This document shows, piece by piece, positions 13,974-19,879 of a DNA stretch of 64,000 bases. Origin of the DNA: a virus; IMG/VR virus record IMGVR_UViG_3300047548_001122, positions 1 to 64,000 of that record; one strand, 5' to 3'. The stretch's first letter is position 1, and every line of letters starts with the position of its first letter. The notes beneath the pieces were generated by a model that did no database searches, was not told the origin of the DNA, and saw only the letters and a list, made by a program, of their open reading frames with translations. A program made the position numbers and the translations under genes.

Positions 13974-14052
13974 ATCTGAAAGTACACTGTGTGTCAGACT
14001 GCTTCGGCGAATTGATAAACATTAAGTTGAGATAGTGTACTTCCAAATTGGT
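13970..14052 (+). repeat. 19-nt inverted repeat, tRNA spacer hairpin E
   Basis: The end of tRNA-Lys (ACCA) opens an arm, 13970-13988, that pairs with 14034-14052 at 17 of 19 positions. The right arm covers the first bases of tRNA-Asp. Same design as hairpins A-D with a different sequence. Confidence 0.75.
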
Positions 14053-14124
14053 TCCAAAGTGTTCATGGACGCACATATGCCTGTCACGCATAAAGAAGGG
14101 GATCGTTACCCCTTGGAACCGCCA
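14050..14124 (+). tRNA. tRNA-Asp(GTC)
   Basis: Acceptor GGTTCCA/TGGAACC, anticodon arm TATGC-CTGTCAC-GCATA, CCA. T loop ATCGTTA, as in tRNA-Ile(GAT). Confidence 0.93.
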
Positions 14125-14234
14125 AGATGCACACCTTCGCTTTGAGGTGTGGCAGGATAGCCTCTCCTTCCTAGGATGGATGCTTCTCAGACTGCAACTA
14201 GAGTTCTCGCAAAAGAACATAGCAGAGTTTCAAT
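14125..14234 (+). other. structured tRNA spacer
   Basis: No gene. Hairpins CACACCT/AGGTGTG and GTTCT-CGCAAA-AGAAC are visible. Role unknown. Confidence 0.45.
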
Positions 14235-14313
14235 TCCGCAGAACCCGAGCAAGGTGCATGGGCGTGACTGTTAATCACTGGCTAGTAGAGTTCGATTCTC
14301 TAATGCGGAGCCA
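14235..14313 (+). tRNA. tRNA-Asn(GTT)
   Basis: Acceptor TCCGCAG/ATGCGGA with a mismatch at pair 7, anticodon loop CTGTTAA, T arm TAGAG-TTCGATT-CTCTA, CCA. Slightly long D loop. Confidence 0.9.
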
Positions 14314-14703
14314 AAATTCCGGTTACTACTTTCCTGAAAGTAGCGTGTGGCGACGAGAATTGTCCCGGTGGCTATGGCACCGTTAGCGCATACGTAAGCA
14401 GACAACATAGCAACGTGGACACTACGTAGCAAACCGCAATTAGTGTTCGGACAGGGAAACAACTCCAGCTTAGGGGCGACCGTGGAAAGCGTGGCCTAAG
14501 CAAATTTAATTGTGTTATTATGGAAAATTCCAGTGATCGCTGGATAGTGCTCCCCAAAATGATTTGATGTCCGGATTATTCAAGTCTATAGGGTGTGACT
14601 GACGAAAAACCTATGACGATAGGAACAATAAGAGCAGTCCTACAAAATGCAAACCCTAGGCGGTGAATCCTAGGTATAACGTGATAACACAATTAAGTTT
14701 TTT
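14314..14703 (+). ncRNA. 390-nt structured spacer, includes hairpin F
   Basis: No protein gene. Several strong hairpins: CTACTTT/AAAGTAG, CGGTG-GCTATGG-CACCG, GCTTAGG/CCTAAGC, CCAG-TGAT-CGCTGG. A 19-bp stem joins 14502-14520 with 14682-14700, three bases before tRNA-Tyr. It may hold one or more unknown RNAs. Confidence 0.5.
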
Positions 14704-14796
14704 GGGTGTCTTGATGCTATGGCGTGTGCATCCCCGGACTGTAAATCCGGTCCCTTGTGGTAAACATTCGCGGTTCGAATCCGTGGACACCCACCA
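14704..14796 (+). tRNA. tRNA-Tyr(GTA)
   Basis: Class II tRNA: acceptor GGGTGTC/GACACCC, anticodon arm CCGGA-CTGTAAA-TCCGG, long variable arm, T arm CGCGG-TTCGAAT-CCGTG, CCA. Confidence 0.94.
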
Positions 14797-14802
14797 AGTT
14801 TT

Positions 14803-14884
14803 GCAGGATAAGGAAAAAGCATATGCCCCTATGGAGCATGTTATACTAGTTGCTATTCAGGTTCGATTCCTGAATCCTGCACCA
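14803..14884 (+). tRNA. tRNA-like element, anticodon arm not recognisable
   Basis: Acceptor GCAGGAT/ATCCTGC, T arm TCAGG-TTCGATT-CCTGA and CCA are perfect. The centre does not give a 5-bp stem with a 7-nt loop; instead AGCA/TGCT closes a 12-nt loop. Either a decayed tRNA or a tRNA-mimic. Confidence 0.5.
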
Positions 14885-15137
14885 GAATCCTCCTTACCGT
14901 TCAGTGGAGTAACGGCGGTACTTGCAGTCGAAAGTGTGCAAGCGTCATTGTGTTGCGAAAAACACTCGGCAGAACAGAAATCCTAGGATAATGCCGCAGA
15001 GACCCGCTCTAATGGGTGCCTTATGAAAAGACTGTTCCTGTGGTCGGCCGAGCCACAGTGTGAATAATCGGATGGACAGTGTAACTACTCAGTCTAGGGC
15101 TTATGGGAATAAGTAGCTAGACATCACACATAAACGC
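14885..15137 (+). other. structured spacer without gene
   Basis: About 250 nt with hairpins such as CAGTC-GAAA-GTG and AGTCTAG...CTAGAC (near 15090-15122), the latter close to the next promoter and possibly a terminator without a T run. No coding frame is convincing. Confidence 0.4.
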
Positions 15138-15166
15138 TTGACAAGAGTTTTTATGTGTGGTATAAT
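15138..15166 (+). promoter_or_regulatory. sigma70-like promoter for the large ncRNA
   Basis: TTGACA and TATAAT, 17-nt spacer, directly upstream of ~1 kb with no protein gene. Confidence 0.85.
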
Positions 15167-15172
15167 AGATGT

Positions 15173-16151
15173 TTAATTGGGAGTATAGTCTCATTAGAAT
15201 AAGTGGCGTGAGCCACCCAAAGCAGAAGTGTCCTACACACCTGCGCCAGTGATGGTTCATCTATACAAGCCTGCTCACTAGGGCGACCTAGCGATCACTG
15301 ATAAGACCGGTGGTTGTAACAATGAAGCTGGTGTAGTGGAAAGAATTGTATGCTCAAGCGCCGCAAGGTAACGCAAGTATACAGAGAGTAACGGGTGGTG
15401 CTGACCTCACTACAAAACCAATCAGTTAGTTGGTATGAGAAAGGGTAGTGCATTTGTCCAAGGTGTTGCAACCAAGGGCTTATGTGCAGTATTAATGGTT
15501 TATGGAACTGCCGTGAGGCGTTACATGAATCGTGAAATACTACTGAGTAGCCGGCAGGCAAAAGGTACGTGGTGTGTTGTATGATGTGGATTAATAGTTC
15601 ATGTCGCAACAGGAGCAGCACATCATAGTAGGTTCGATATAGCGTAATGGTAACGCGATTGCCTTTAGAGCAATTGACTGTTGGTTCGAGTCCAACTATC
15701 AAATAAAAAAAGCAAAGACTGCTCCGGTTAGTAGTGAAAGGTATCTAATACTTGGCTCGCAAGAGAATCAAGTCTGACGTAGCTCGCAAGGTGAAATCAG
15801 TTTATATCGGAAGATTCGTAAGGTGTTAGCGCACTTGAATGGCTCGCAAGGTCAACGGGTAAGAAGGTGTAGAGTAACTATTAACGACAAGTCTAATGCC
15901 TGACTTTCAAAACGGCGATACTGGTGATAGACGATGATACCGCAAGGGTTGTCGTGGATGTCGTGAGAAGTCTGACCCGCAAGGTCTTATATAATGCACG
16001 AAGTGTCACTATGGAAGGTGTAATCTCAGCCGACCACTTACTAAAGCACATTATTCTTTCAAGAGGTTCTTAGTCGTACCTGTAGTTTGTTTTAGTGTGC
16101 TTCAGTAATAAAATTCGCGTGTGAGGCGAGAGGAGAGTTCGTACTCTCCTC
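15173..16151 (+). ncRNA. large ornate structured RNA, GOLLD-like candidate
   Basis: Nearly 1 kb without a coding gene, starting at a strong promoter and ending in a hairpin. It is packed with GNRA-capped stems: GTGGC-GTGA-GCCAC (15203-15216), CTAGG-GCGA-CCTAG (15278-15291), GCC-GTGA-GGC (15510-15519) and six or more GCAA loops, four between 15750 and 15945. A complete tRNA-shaped element lies in the middle. Large size, phage and tRNA-array context and an embedded tRNA match what is known of GOLLD RNAs; I cannot align it to the family model. Ends are estimates. Confidence 0.6.
15633..15704 (+). tRNA. candidate suppressor tRNA(TTA), no CCA
   Basis: Perfect D arm (GCG/CGC), anticodon arm ATTGC-CTTTAGA-GCAAT and T arm GTTGG-TTCGAGT-CCAAC. 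The anticodon TTA (15665-15667) would read UAA. The acceptor TTCGATA/TATCAAA has one mismatch and no CCA is encoded. It may be a working ochre suppressor or a structural tRNA domain of the surrounding RNA. Confidence 0.6.
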
Positions 16152-16160
16152 AAACTTTTT
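16130..16160 (+). terminator. terminator-like hairpin
   Basis: GAGGAGAG-TTCGTA-CTCTCCTC, a perfect 8-bp stem, followed by AAACTTTTT. The displaced T run makes it a weak terminator or an RNA-end hairpin just before tRNA-Met. Confidence 0.55.
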
Positions 16161-16164
16161 CAAT

Positions 16165-16242
16165 AGCGGGGTAGAGAAGAGGTCGTTTTCGCCGGTCTCA
16201 TAAGCCGGAAATCGTGTGGTTCGAATCCCACCCCCGCTACCA
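16165..16242 (+). tRNA. tRNA-Met/Ile2(CAT)
   Basis: Acceptor AGCGGGG/CCCCGCT, anticodon loop CTCATAA. The T arm fits GTG-GG/CCCAC only with one bulged T, an irregularity worth noting. CCA encoded. Confidence 0.85.
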
Positions 16243-16248
16243 ATATAT

Positions 16249-16323
16249 GGTAGTGTAGCATAACGGTAGTGCGCCACCTTCATACGGTGTTCGGTGTAAG
16301 TTCGATTCTTACCACTACTACCA
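16249..16323 (+). tRNA. tRNA-Met(CAT)
   Basis: Acceptor GGTAGTG/CACTACT (G-T first pair), D stem GCA/TGC, anticodon loop TTCATAC, T arm GTAAG-TTCGATT-CTTAC, CCA. Third CAT anticodon in the window. Confidence 0.9.
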
Positions 16324-16342
16324 GCATAAGTAGTGTATAATA

Positions 16343-16416
16343 GCCCTTTTAGTTAAATGGTATAACGCTTGACTTGTAATCATGAATTGGTGGTTCGATT
16401 CCATCAAGGGGCACCA
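16343..16416 (+). tRNA. tRNA-Thr(TGT)
   Basis: Acceptor GCCCTTT/AAGGGGC, anticodon loop CTTGTAA, T arm GGTGG-TTCGATT-CCATC, CCA. One mismatch in the anticodon stem. Confidence 0.92.
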
Positions 16417-16432
16417 ATAACAAGGAAGTAAA

Positions 16433-16600
16433 ATGACAGACGGTGGTAAAGGAAGTAAGCCAAGACCATTTTCGGTTACACAAGATAAATTTTCTGATAA
16501 TTGGGATAAAATATTTAAGAATGAATATCAGGATGAATTGAGTACCGAAGATGCTGTGCTAGATGCTTTTGAAGATAAGAAAGAAACAAAGCGGGATTAG
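16433..16600 (+). CDS. acidic small protein overlapping tRNA-Gly, 55 aa
   Basis: AAGGAAG before the ATG. Charged, soluble protein (FSVTQDKFSDNWDKIFKNEY). Its last 10 nt are the first bases of tRNA-Gly(TCC). No family recognised. Confidence 0.55.
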   Translation: MTDGGKGSKPRPFSVTQDKFSDNWDKIFKNEYQDELSTEDAVLDAFEDKKETKRD

Positions 16601-16664
16601 TTTAATGGTAAAACTACAGATTTCCAATCTGTTGTTATCAGTTCGATTCTGATATCCCGCTCCA
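16591..16664 (+). tRNA. tRNA-Gly(TCC)
   Basis: Acceptor GCGGGAT/ATCCCGC, anticodon arm ACAGA-TTTCCAA-TCTGT, T arm ATCAG-TTCGATT-CTGAT, CCA. Confidence 0.95.
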
Positions 16665-16670
16665 AAATTT

Positions 16671-16744
16671 GCGGAATTAGTTTAATGGTAGAACGAAACC
16701 TTGCCAAGGTCTAGACACCAGTTCGATTCTGGTATTCCGCTCCA
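16671..16744 (+). tRNA. tRNA-Gly(GCC)
   Basis: Acceptor GCGGAAT/ATTCCGC, anticodon loop TTGCCAA, T arm ACCAG-TTCGATT-CTGGT, CCA. Its halves resemble tRNA-Gly(TCC) just upstream, suggesting duplication. Confidence 0.94.
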
Positions 16745-16748
16745 AATC

Positions 16749-16823
16749 CTGGCTGTCGTATAACGGATAATACAAGAGACTTCTAATCTTTAAATCGGGG
16801 TTCGATTCCCTGCAGCCGGACCA
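16749..16823 (+). tRNA. tRNA-Arg(TCT)
   Basis: Acceptor CTGGCTG/CAGCCGG, anticodon arm AGAGA-CTTCTAA-TCTTT, T arm CGGGG-TTCGATT-CCCTG, CCA. Second Arg(TCT), differing in sequence from the one at 10487. Confidence 0.93.
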
Positions 16824-16826
16824 AAT

Positions 16827-16918
16827 GCCCCTGTAGTTTAACGGAAAAACAGCGGATTTATATCCCGTGTGCAACAGATAATTGGCCAATGTGGGTTCGA
16901 CTCCCGCCGGGGGCACCA
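16827..16918 (+). tRNA. tRNA with TAT anticodon (Ile?), long variable region
   Basis: Acceptor GCCCCTG/CGGGGGC, T arm GTGGG-TTCGACT-CCCGC, CCA. The best anticodon loop is TTTATAT (anticodon TAT, codon AUA). A variable region of over 20 nt is unusual for isoleucine, so the identity is uncertain. Confidence 0.65.
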
Positions 16919-16938
16919 ATAACAATAAGGAGAATGTA

Positions 16939-17409
16939 ATGCGTAAAATCAATATGGATGAAGTTAAAACATTCATTGAATCTCAAAGTCCAGAAACTAA
17001 AATTTATATCGGATGCGACTCCGAACGATTTAAATTGGACGGAGTTTGGTACGCGGATTACATTCTCGCAATCGTAGTGCATATTAATGGAAATAATGGT
17101 TGTAAACTTTTTGGTGAAGTGGTGCGTGAACGAGACTACGACCAAAAGAAAAACAAACCTAGATATCGTTTGATGAATGAAGTTTATAAAGTATCGGAAC
17201 TATATTTGAAACTTGCTGAATGTATTGGTGACCGCCATGTTGAAGTCCATTTGGATATTAATCCTGATGAACATCATGGAAGCAACTGTGTGATGCAAGA
17301 AGCAATTGGATATATTCGTGGTACATGTAACGTAATTCCTTTAATTAAACCTAATGCATTTGCAGCATCTTATGCAGCAGATAGATTTAAAGGATTGCGA
17401 GTAGCTTGA
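16939..17409 (+). CDS. RNase H-like (YkuK/DUF458-type) protein, 156 aa
   Basis: I start at 16939, 10 nt after AAGGAG; the longer frame begins inside the tRNA. KIYIGCDSERF near residue 25 resembles the first strand and catalytic Asp of the RNaseH_like (DUF458) family, with a later Asp (VHLDINPDEHHG) and Lys/Asn motifs. Family members are predicted nucleases without a proven substrate. Location between tRNAs and the intron-bearing tRNA-Leu suggests RNA metabolism (inference). Confidence 0.65.
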   Translation: MRKINMDEVKTFIESQSPETKIYIGCDSERFKLDGVWYADYILAIVVHINGNNGCKLFGEVVRERDYDQKKNKPRYRLMNEVYKVSELYLKLAECIGDRHVEVHLDINPDEHHGSNCVMQEAIGYIRGTCNVIPLIKPNAFAASYAADRFKGLRVA

Positions 17410-17413
17410 ATTT

Positions 17414-17421
17414 TATAAATA
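17414..17421 (+). promoter_or_regulatory. T4-type late promoter TATAAATA
   Basis: Exact T4 late -10 element upstream of the HNH gene. The expected start, 6-7 nt later, falls inside the 5' arm of a hairpin that covers the gene's ribosome site. Confidence 0.75.
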
Positions 17422-17451
17422 GACACTCCAGATAATCTTTCAGGAGTGTCT
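17421..17451 (+). promoter_or_regulatory. hairpin sequestering the HNH ribosome site
   Basis: AGACACTCC (17421-17429) pairs with GGAGTGTCT (17443-17451); GGAG is the ribosome site of the ATG at 17452. Read-through transcripts would be silenced, while transcripts from the late promoter lose the 5' arm. This is the known T4 arrangement for I-TevI and similar genes. Confidence 0.78.
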
Positions 17452-17904
17452 ATGAAAAAGATAAGTGCAACGGATCAAGAAATAATTGAAGTATCCAATA
17501 CTTCACAATCAGCATCACAAGCAGCACAAATTTTAGGTATTCAATATGGTACATATCGAGTTCATGCTTTACGATTGGGAGTATTTAAACCCAACCAGCG
17601 TGGATTAGGTAGACCAAAACCTAAAAAAGAAGGTAACGGAAAAATTTCACTGAAGGATATCTTTGAAGGAAAACATCCATCATATCAATCTAATAAATTG
17701 AGAAAAAGATTGTTCAGTGAAGGTTATAAAGAGAAAAGGTGTGAGATATGTGGAGTAACTGAATGGAACGGGAAAGAATTATCGTTTCAGCTTGAACATA
17801 TCGACGGAAACTGTTATAATCATACTTTCGATAACTTAATGATTATTTGTCCGAACTGTCATTCACAGACGGACACATATTGTGGTAGAAATAAAACGAA
17901 ATAA
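17452..17904 (+). CDS. HNH homing endonuclease, 150 aa
   Basis: N-terminal helix-turn-helix-like DNA-binding part (TDQEIIEVSNTSQSASQAAQ...) then an HNH nuclease: CEICG, LEHIDGN and ICPNCH with the His/Asn catalytic spacing and two CxxC zinc pairs. I use the ATG at 17452 rather than an upstream GTG because GGAG sits 5 nt before it. The stop is 1 nt before a tRNA-Leu interrupted by a group I intron, so the enzyme probably cuts the intronless tRNA allele and spreads the intron. Expression looks restricted to late infection. Confidence 0.88.
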   Translation: MKKISATDQEIIEVSNTSQSASQAAQILGIQYGTYRVHALRLGVFKPNQRGLGRPKPKKEGNGKISLKDIFEGKHPSYQSNKLRKRLFSEGYKEKRCEICGVTEWNGKELSFQLEHIDGNCYNHTFDNLMIICPNCHSQTDTYCGRNKTK

Positions 17905-17905
17905 T

Positions 17906-18202
17906 GCCTCGATGGTGAAATAGGTAGACACAAGGGACTTGAGATTAAAATTTGAGTGCCCTATTGGAAACGATAGGAGTAGAACCCGTCAAATTCGGTG
18001 AAAGCTTTAAAATGCTAATACCGAGCGAAGCTTAGATAGAAATATCTTTGAACGTGTAGAGACTAGACGGCGGGCATCTAAAGTGAAAGCTATGATGAAG
18101 GTATAGTCCAGACCACAAACAGGAGACTGGTAGTGAAAACTATAGTGGTAAGAAAATCCCTCGCCGCAAGGCGTGCCGGTTCGATTCCGGCTCGAGGTAC
18201 CA
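17906..18202 (+). tRNA. tRNA-Leu(TAA) split by a group I intron
   Basis: Exon 1 is 17906-17940, exon 2 is 18153-18202. Joined, they give acceptor GCCTCGA/TCGAGGT, anticodon arm AGGGA-CTTAAAA-TCCCT with anticodon TAA, a class II variable arm (CGCCGCAAGGCG), T arm GCCGG-TTCGATT-CCGGC and CCA. The intron lies between T34 and A35, the same place as in cyanobacterial and plastid tRNA-Leu(UAA). Confidence 0.9.
17941..18152 (+). other. group I self-splicing intron, 212 nt
   Basis: The 5' exon GGGACTT pairs with GAGTGCCC inside the intron, leaving the hallmark T-G pair at the splice site (P1). P7 is formed by GACTA (18061-18065, in GAGACTAGACGG) and TAGTC (18104-18108). The intron ends in G at 18152. 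It has no internal gene; the HNH gene stands just outside. Confidence 0.88.
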
Positions 18203-18271
18203 AATATTATTTGTCTATTGTTGTGATAGAAAAATATCATTAGACTTTTGTGACTAATTAGTATAAACTAT

Positions 18272-18308
18272 GACTAAGTATTAGAAATAGTACTTAGTCT
18301 TTTTTTTT
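18272..18308 (+). terminator. rho-independent terminator
   Basis: GACTAAGTA/TACTTAGTC around a 10-nt loop, followed by nine T. It closes the tRNA island and sits only 10 nt before the ahpC start, so it could also act as an attenuator. Confidence 0.85.
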
Positions 18309-18319
18309 GGAGAAAATAA

Positions 18320-18910
18320 ATGAAAACAGTAGGCGATAAACTCGAACCATTTGTAGTAACAGGCATTAATCCTGGAAGTGACAAATTTTTTGATATTACA
18401 GAAAAATCTTTTGATGGTAAATGGAAAGTAATTGTTTACTATCCAAAAGATTTCACATTCGTATGTCCAACAGAAATTGTTGCATATGATAAATTGTTCC
18501 AAGATTTTGCAGACCGTGATGCAGTTCTTCTTACCGGTTCAACCGATAACGAATTTTGCAAACTTGCATGGCAAAATGCACATGAAGATTTGAAGAAAAT
18601 CAAACACATTCAGTTTGCTGACACTATTCGTCAAGGTTATCAAACTGGCGATACGCCATCAACACTTGGTGGAGAAAGTAACTATCGTTGGAATGAAGGT
18701 TTGATTAATCAATTAGGAGTTTTTTATGAACCAGCGGGGGCTGCTCTTCGTGCTACTTTTATTGTTGACCCTGATAACGTTATTCAACACGTTACGGTTA
18801 ACAACCTCAATGTAGGTCGTTCGCCAGAAGAAACTCTGCGTGTATTGGATGCTTTGCAAACAGGAGAATTGTGTGCATGTAACCGTACAGTTGGTGGAGA
18901 AACACTATAA
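18320..18910 (+). CDS. ahpC: 2-Cys peroxiredoxin (AhpC/TSA family), 196 aa
   Basis: Reduces hydrogen peroxide and organic peroxides in the cytoplasm using a reactive cysteine. The active-site motif FTFVCPTE places the peroxidatic Cys at 49; the resolving Cys is in ELCACN near the C-terminus (185/187). The length is normal. GGAG lies before the ATG. It forms an overlapping cassette with a 23-residue CPSC peptide and AhpD, the enzyme that recycles AhpC in some bacteria. Probably an acquired host gene that protects the infected cell from oxidative stress. Confidence 0.95.
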   Translation: MKTVGDKLEPFVVTGINPGSDKFFDITEKSFDGKWKVIVYYPKDFTFVCPTEIVAYDKLFQDFADRDAVLLTGSTDNEFCKLAWQNAHEDLKKIKHIQFADTIRQGYQTGDTPSTLGGESNYRWNEGLINQLGVFYEPAGAALRATFIVDPDNVIQHVTVNNLNVGRSPEETLRVLDALQTGELCACNRTVGGETL

Positions 18911-18981
18911 TGAATTACAGAGAACGATTTGAATATTTGAAAAACAACCATTGTCCTTCATGCAAAGGAGGTGTAAAATGA
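18910..18981 (+). CDS. 23-residue CPSC peptide between ahpC and ahpD
   Basis: The ATG shares a base with the ahpC stop (TAATG) and the TGA overlaps the ahpD ATG (ATGA). The C-terminus reads NNHCPSCKGGVK, a thioredoxin-like or zinc-type CxxC. Its end codons also encode the ahpD ribosome site (AAAGGAGG). It may be a tiny redox partner or only a coupling device. Confidence 0.55.
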   Translation: MNYRERFEYLKNNHCPSCKGGVK

Positions 18982-19487
18982 GTTGGGTTGAACAATTAAA
19001 AGAAAGTCTACCAGACTATGCTAAAGATACAAAACTTAATCTTGATGCAGTAATCAATCGTTCATCATTACCAGTTGAAGAAGCAAATGCTTTAGCTTTA
19101 GCTGCAGCATTTGCAACAAGTAATGTGAAACTTTGGACATACATTTCTTCTTTCGTGGAAGAAACTGAAAAAAATGCTGCTCTGTCAGCGGCGACAATTA
19201 TGGCTCAAAACAACGTTTGGTACCCCTACGTTGAAATGGCTGAAGATGCAAATCTTACAGGGTTGCCAGCTCAGTTACGTATGAATGTCATCAGTAGTCA
19301 TGGGGGCACTACCAAAGCCAAATTTGAGGCATATAGTCTTGCAGCTTCAATTGTTGGAAAATGTCATTTTTGCGTAAAAGCGCATTATGAGACTTTGAAG
19401 AAAGAGGGTTATACCGTAGAACAACTCCGAGACATCGGAAGAATCGCAGCTGTTATAACCAGTCTATCAAAAGTCTTGGTTGGTTGA
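18978..19487 (+). CDS. ahpD: alkylhydroperoxidase AhpD, 169 aa
   Basis: All-helical AhpD fold with the catalytic CxxC (Cys129-HF-Cys132) and His136 in KCHFCVKAH, plus Glu117 upstream, matching the Glu/Cys/Cys/His relay of the family. AhpD reduces AhpC, drawing electrons from lipoamide. I start at 18978 because AAAGGAGG lies 7-14 nt upstream. A terminator follows, closing the antioxidant operon. Confidence 0.93.
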   Translation: MSWVEQLKESLPDYAKDTKLNLDAVINRSSLPVEEANALALAAAFATSNVKLWTYISSFVEETEKNAALSAATIMAQNNVWYPYVEMAEDANLTGLPAQLRMNVISSHGGTTKAKFEAYSLAASIVGKCHFCVKAHYETLKKEGYTVEQLRDIGRIAAVITSLSKVLVG

Positions 19488-19490
19488 TAA

Positions 19491-19518
19491 AAGGGAACTT
19501 TGGTTCCCTTTTTTTTTC
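19491..19518 (+). terminator. rho-independent terminator
   Basis: AAGGGAAC-TTTG-GTTCCCTT followed by seven T, just after ahpD. Confidence 0.92.
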
Positions 19519-19660
19519 GCCTGCGGCTTAGATTGCCTAAATACTTACTTGATCTAAATCAATTTTTTATGTATTTCGTAAAAAATCTATAACCACATTA
19601 AATTGTGCTGTTCATCAAAAAAGTGCTTTTCGTCATTTGTTTTAAGGGGAAAACACTATC

Positions 19661-19876
19661 ATGTCCGACGATTCGGAAGATATAAAATCTAAATTAGAGA
19701 AGTTTAAACCAAAAAAGAAAAAAATAACAGTACCAACAGAATTTTTAGATAATGCAAAAAGTTATGATGACAAGTTAATTGTCGTGAAAATGTTTGCGGA
19801 GAAGAATAAACAAAATACTGTAAAACTGTTTAAAAACATGTTGAAAGATTCAATAGAGAAAAAGAAAAAAGTTTAA
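19661..19876 (+). CDS. small charged protein, 71 aa
   Basis: AAGGGGAAAA precedes the ATG. Lys-rich ends flank a helical core (FLDNAKSYDDKLIVVKMFAEKN). It sits 3 nt before a membrane-protein gene and may be its partner. No family named. Confidence 0.65.
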   Translation: MSDDSEDIKSKLEKFKPKKKKITVPTEFLDNAKSYDDKLIVVKMFAEKNKQNTVKLFKNMLKDSIEKKKKV

Positions 19877-19879
19877 AAA

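Noticed and set aside
13388-14703. Search for a phage RNase P RNA or other known housekeeping RNA in the structured spacers
   Set aside because: The conserved RNase P motifs are not present; the spacers show only local hairpins.
14885-15137. Possible group I intron core (GCAGAGACCC...GGGTGCC)
   Set aside because: The candidate P7 strands form a simple local hairpin instead, no paired second strand is found, and there are no flanking tRNA halves.
15295-15702. Minus-strand 135-codon frame across the structured RNA
   Set aside because: No ribosome site, low-complexity composition, and it overlaps a tRNA and many hairpins.
9307-18202. CRISPR array suggested by repeated CATATTGAA/TTCAATATG
   Set aside because: Only three unevenly spaced inverted copies tied to tRNA ends; no direct repeats or uniform spacers.
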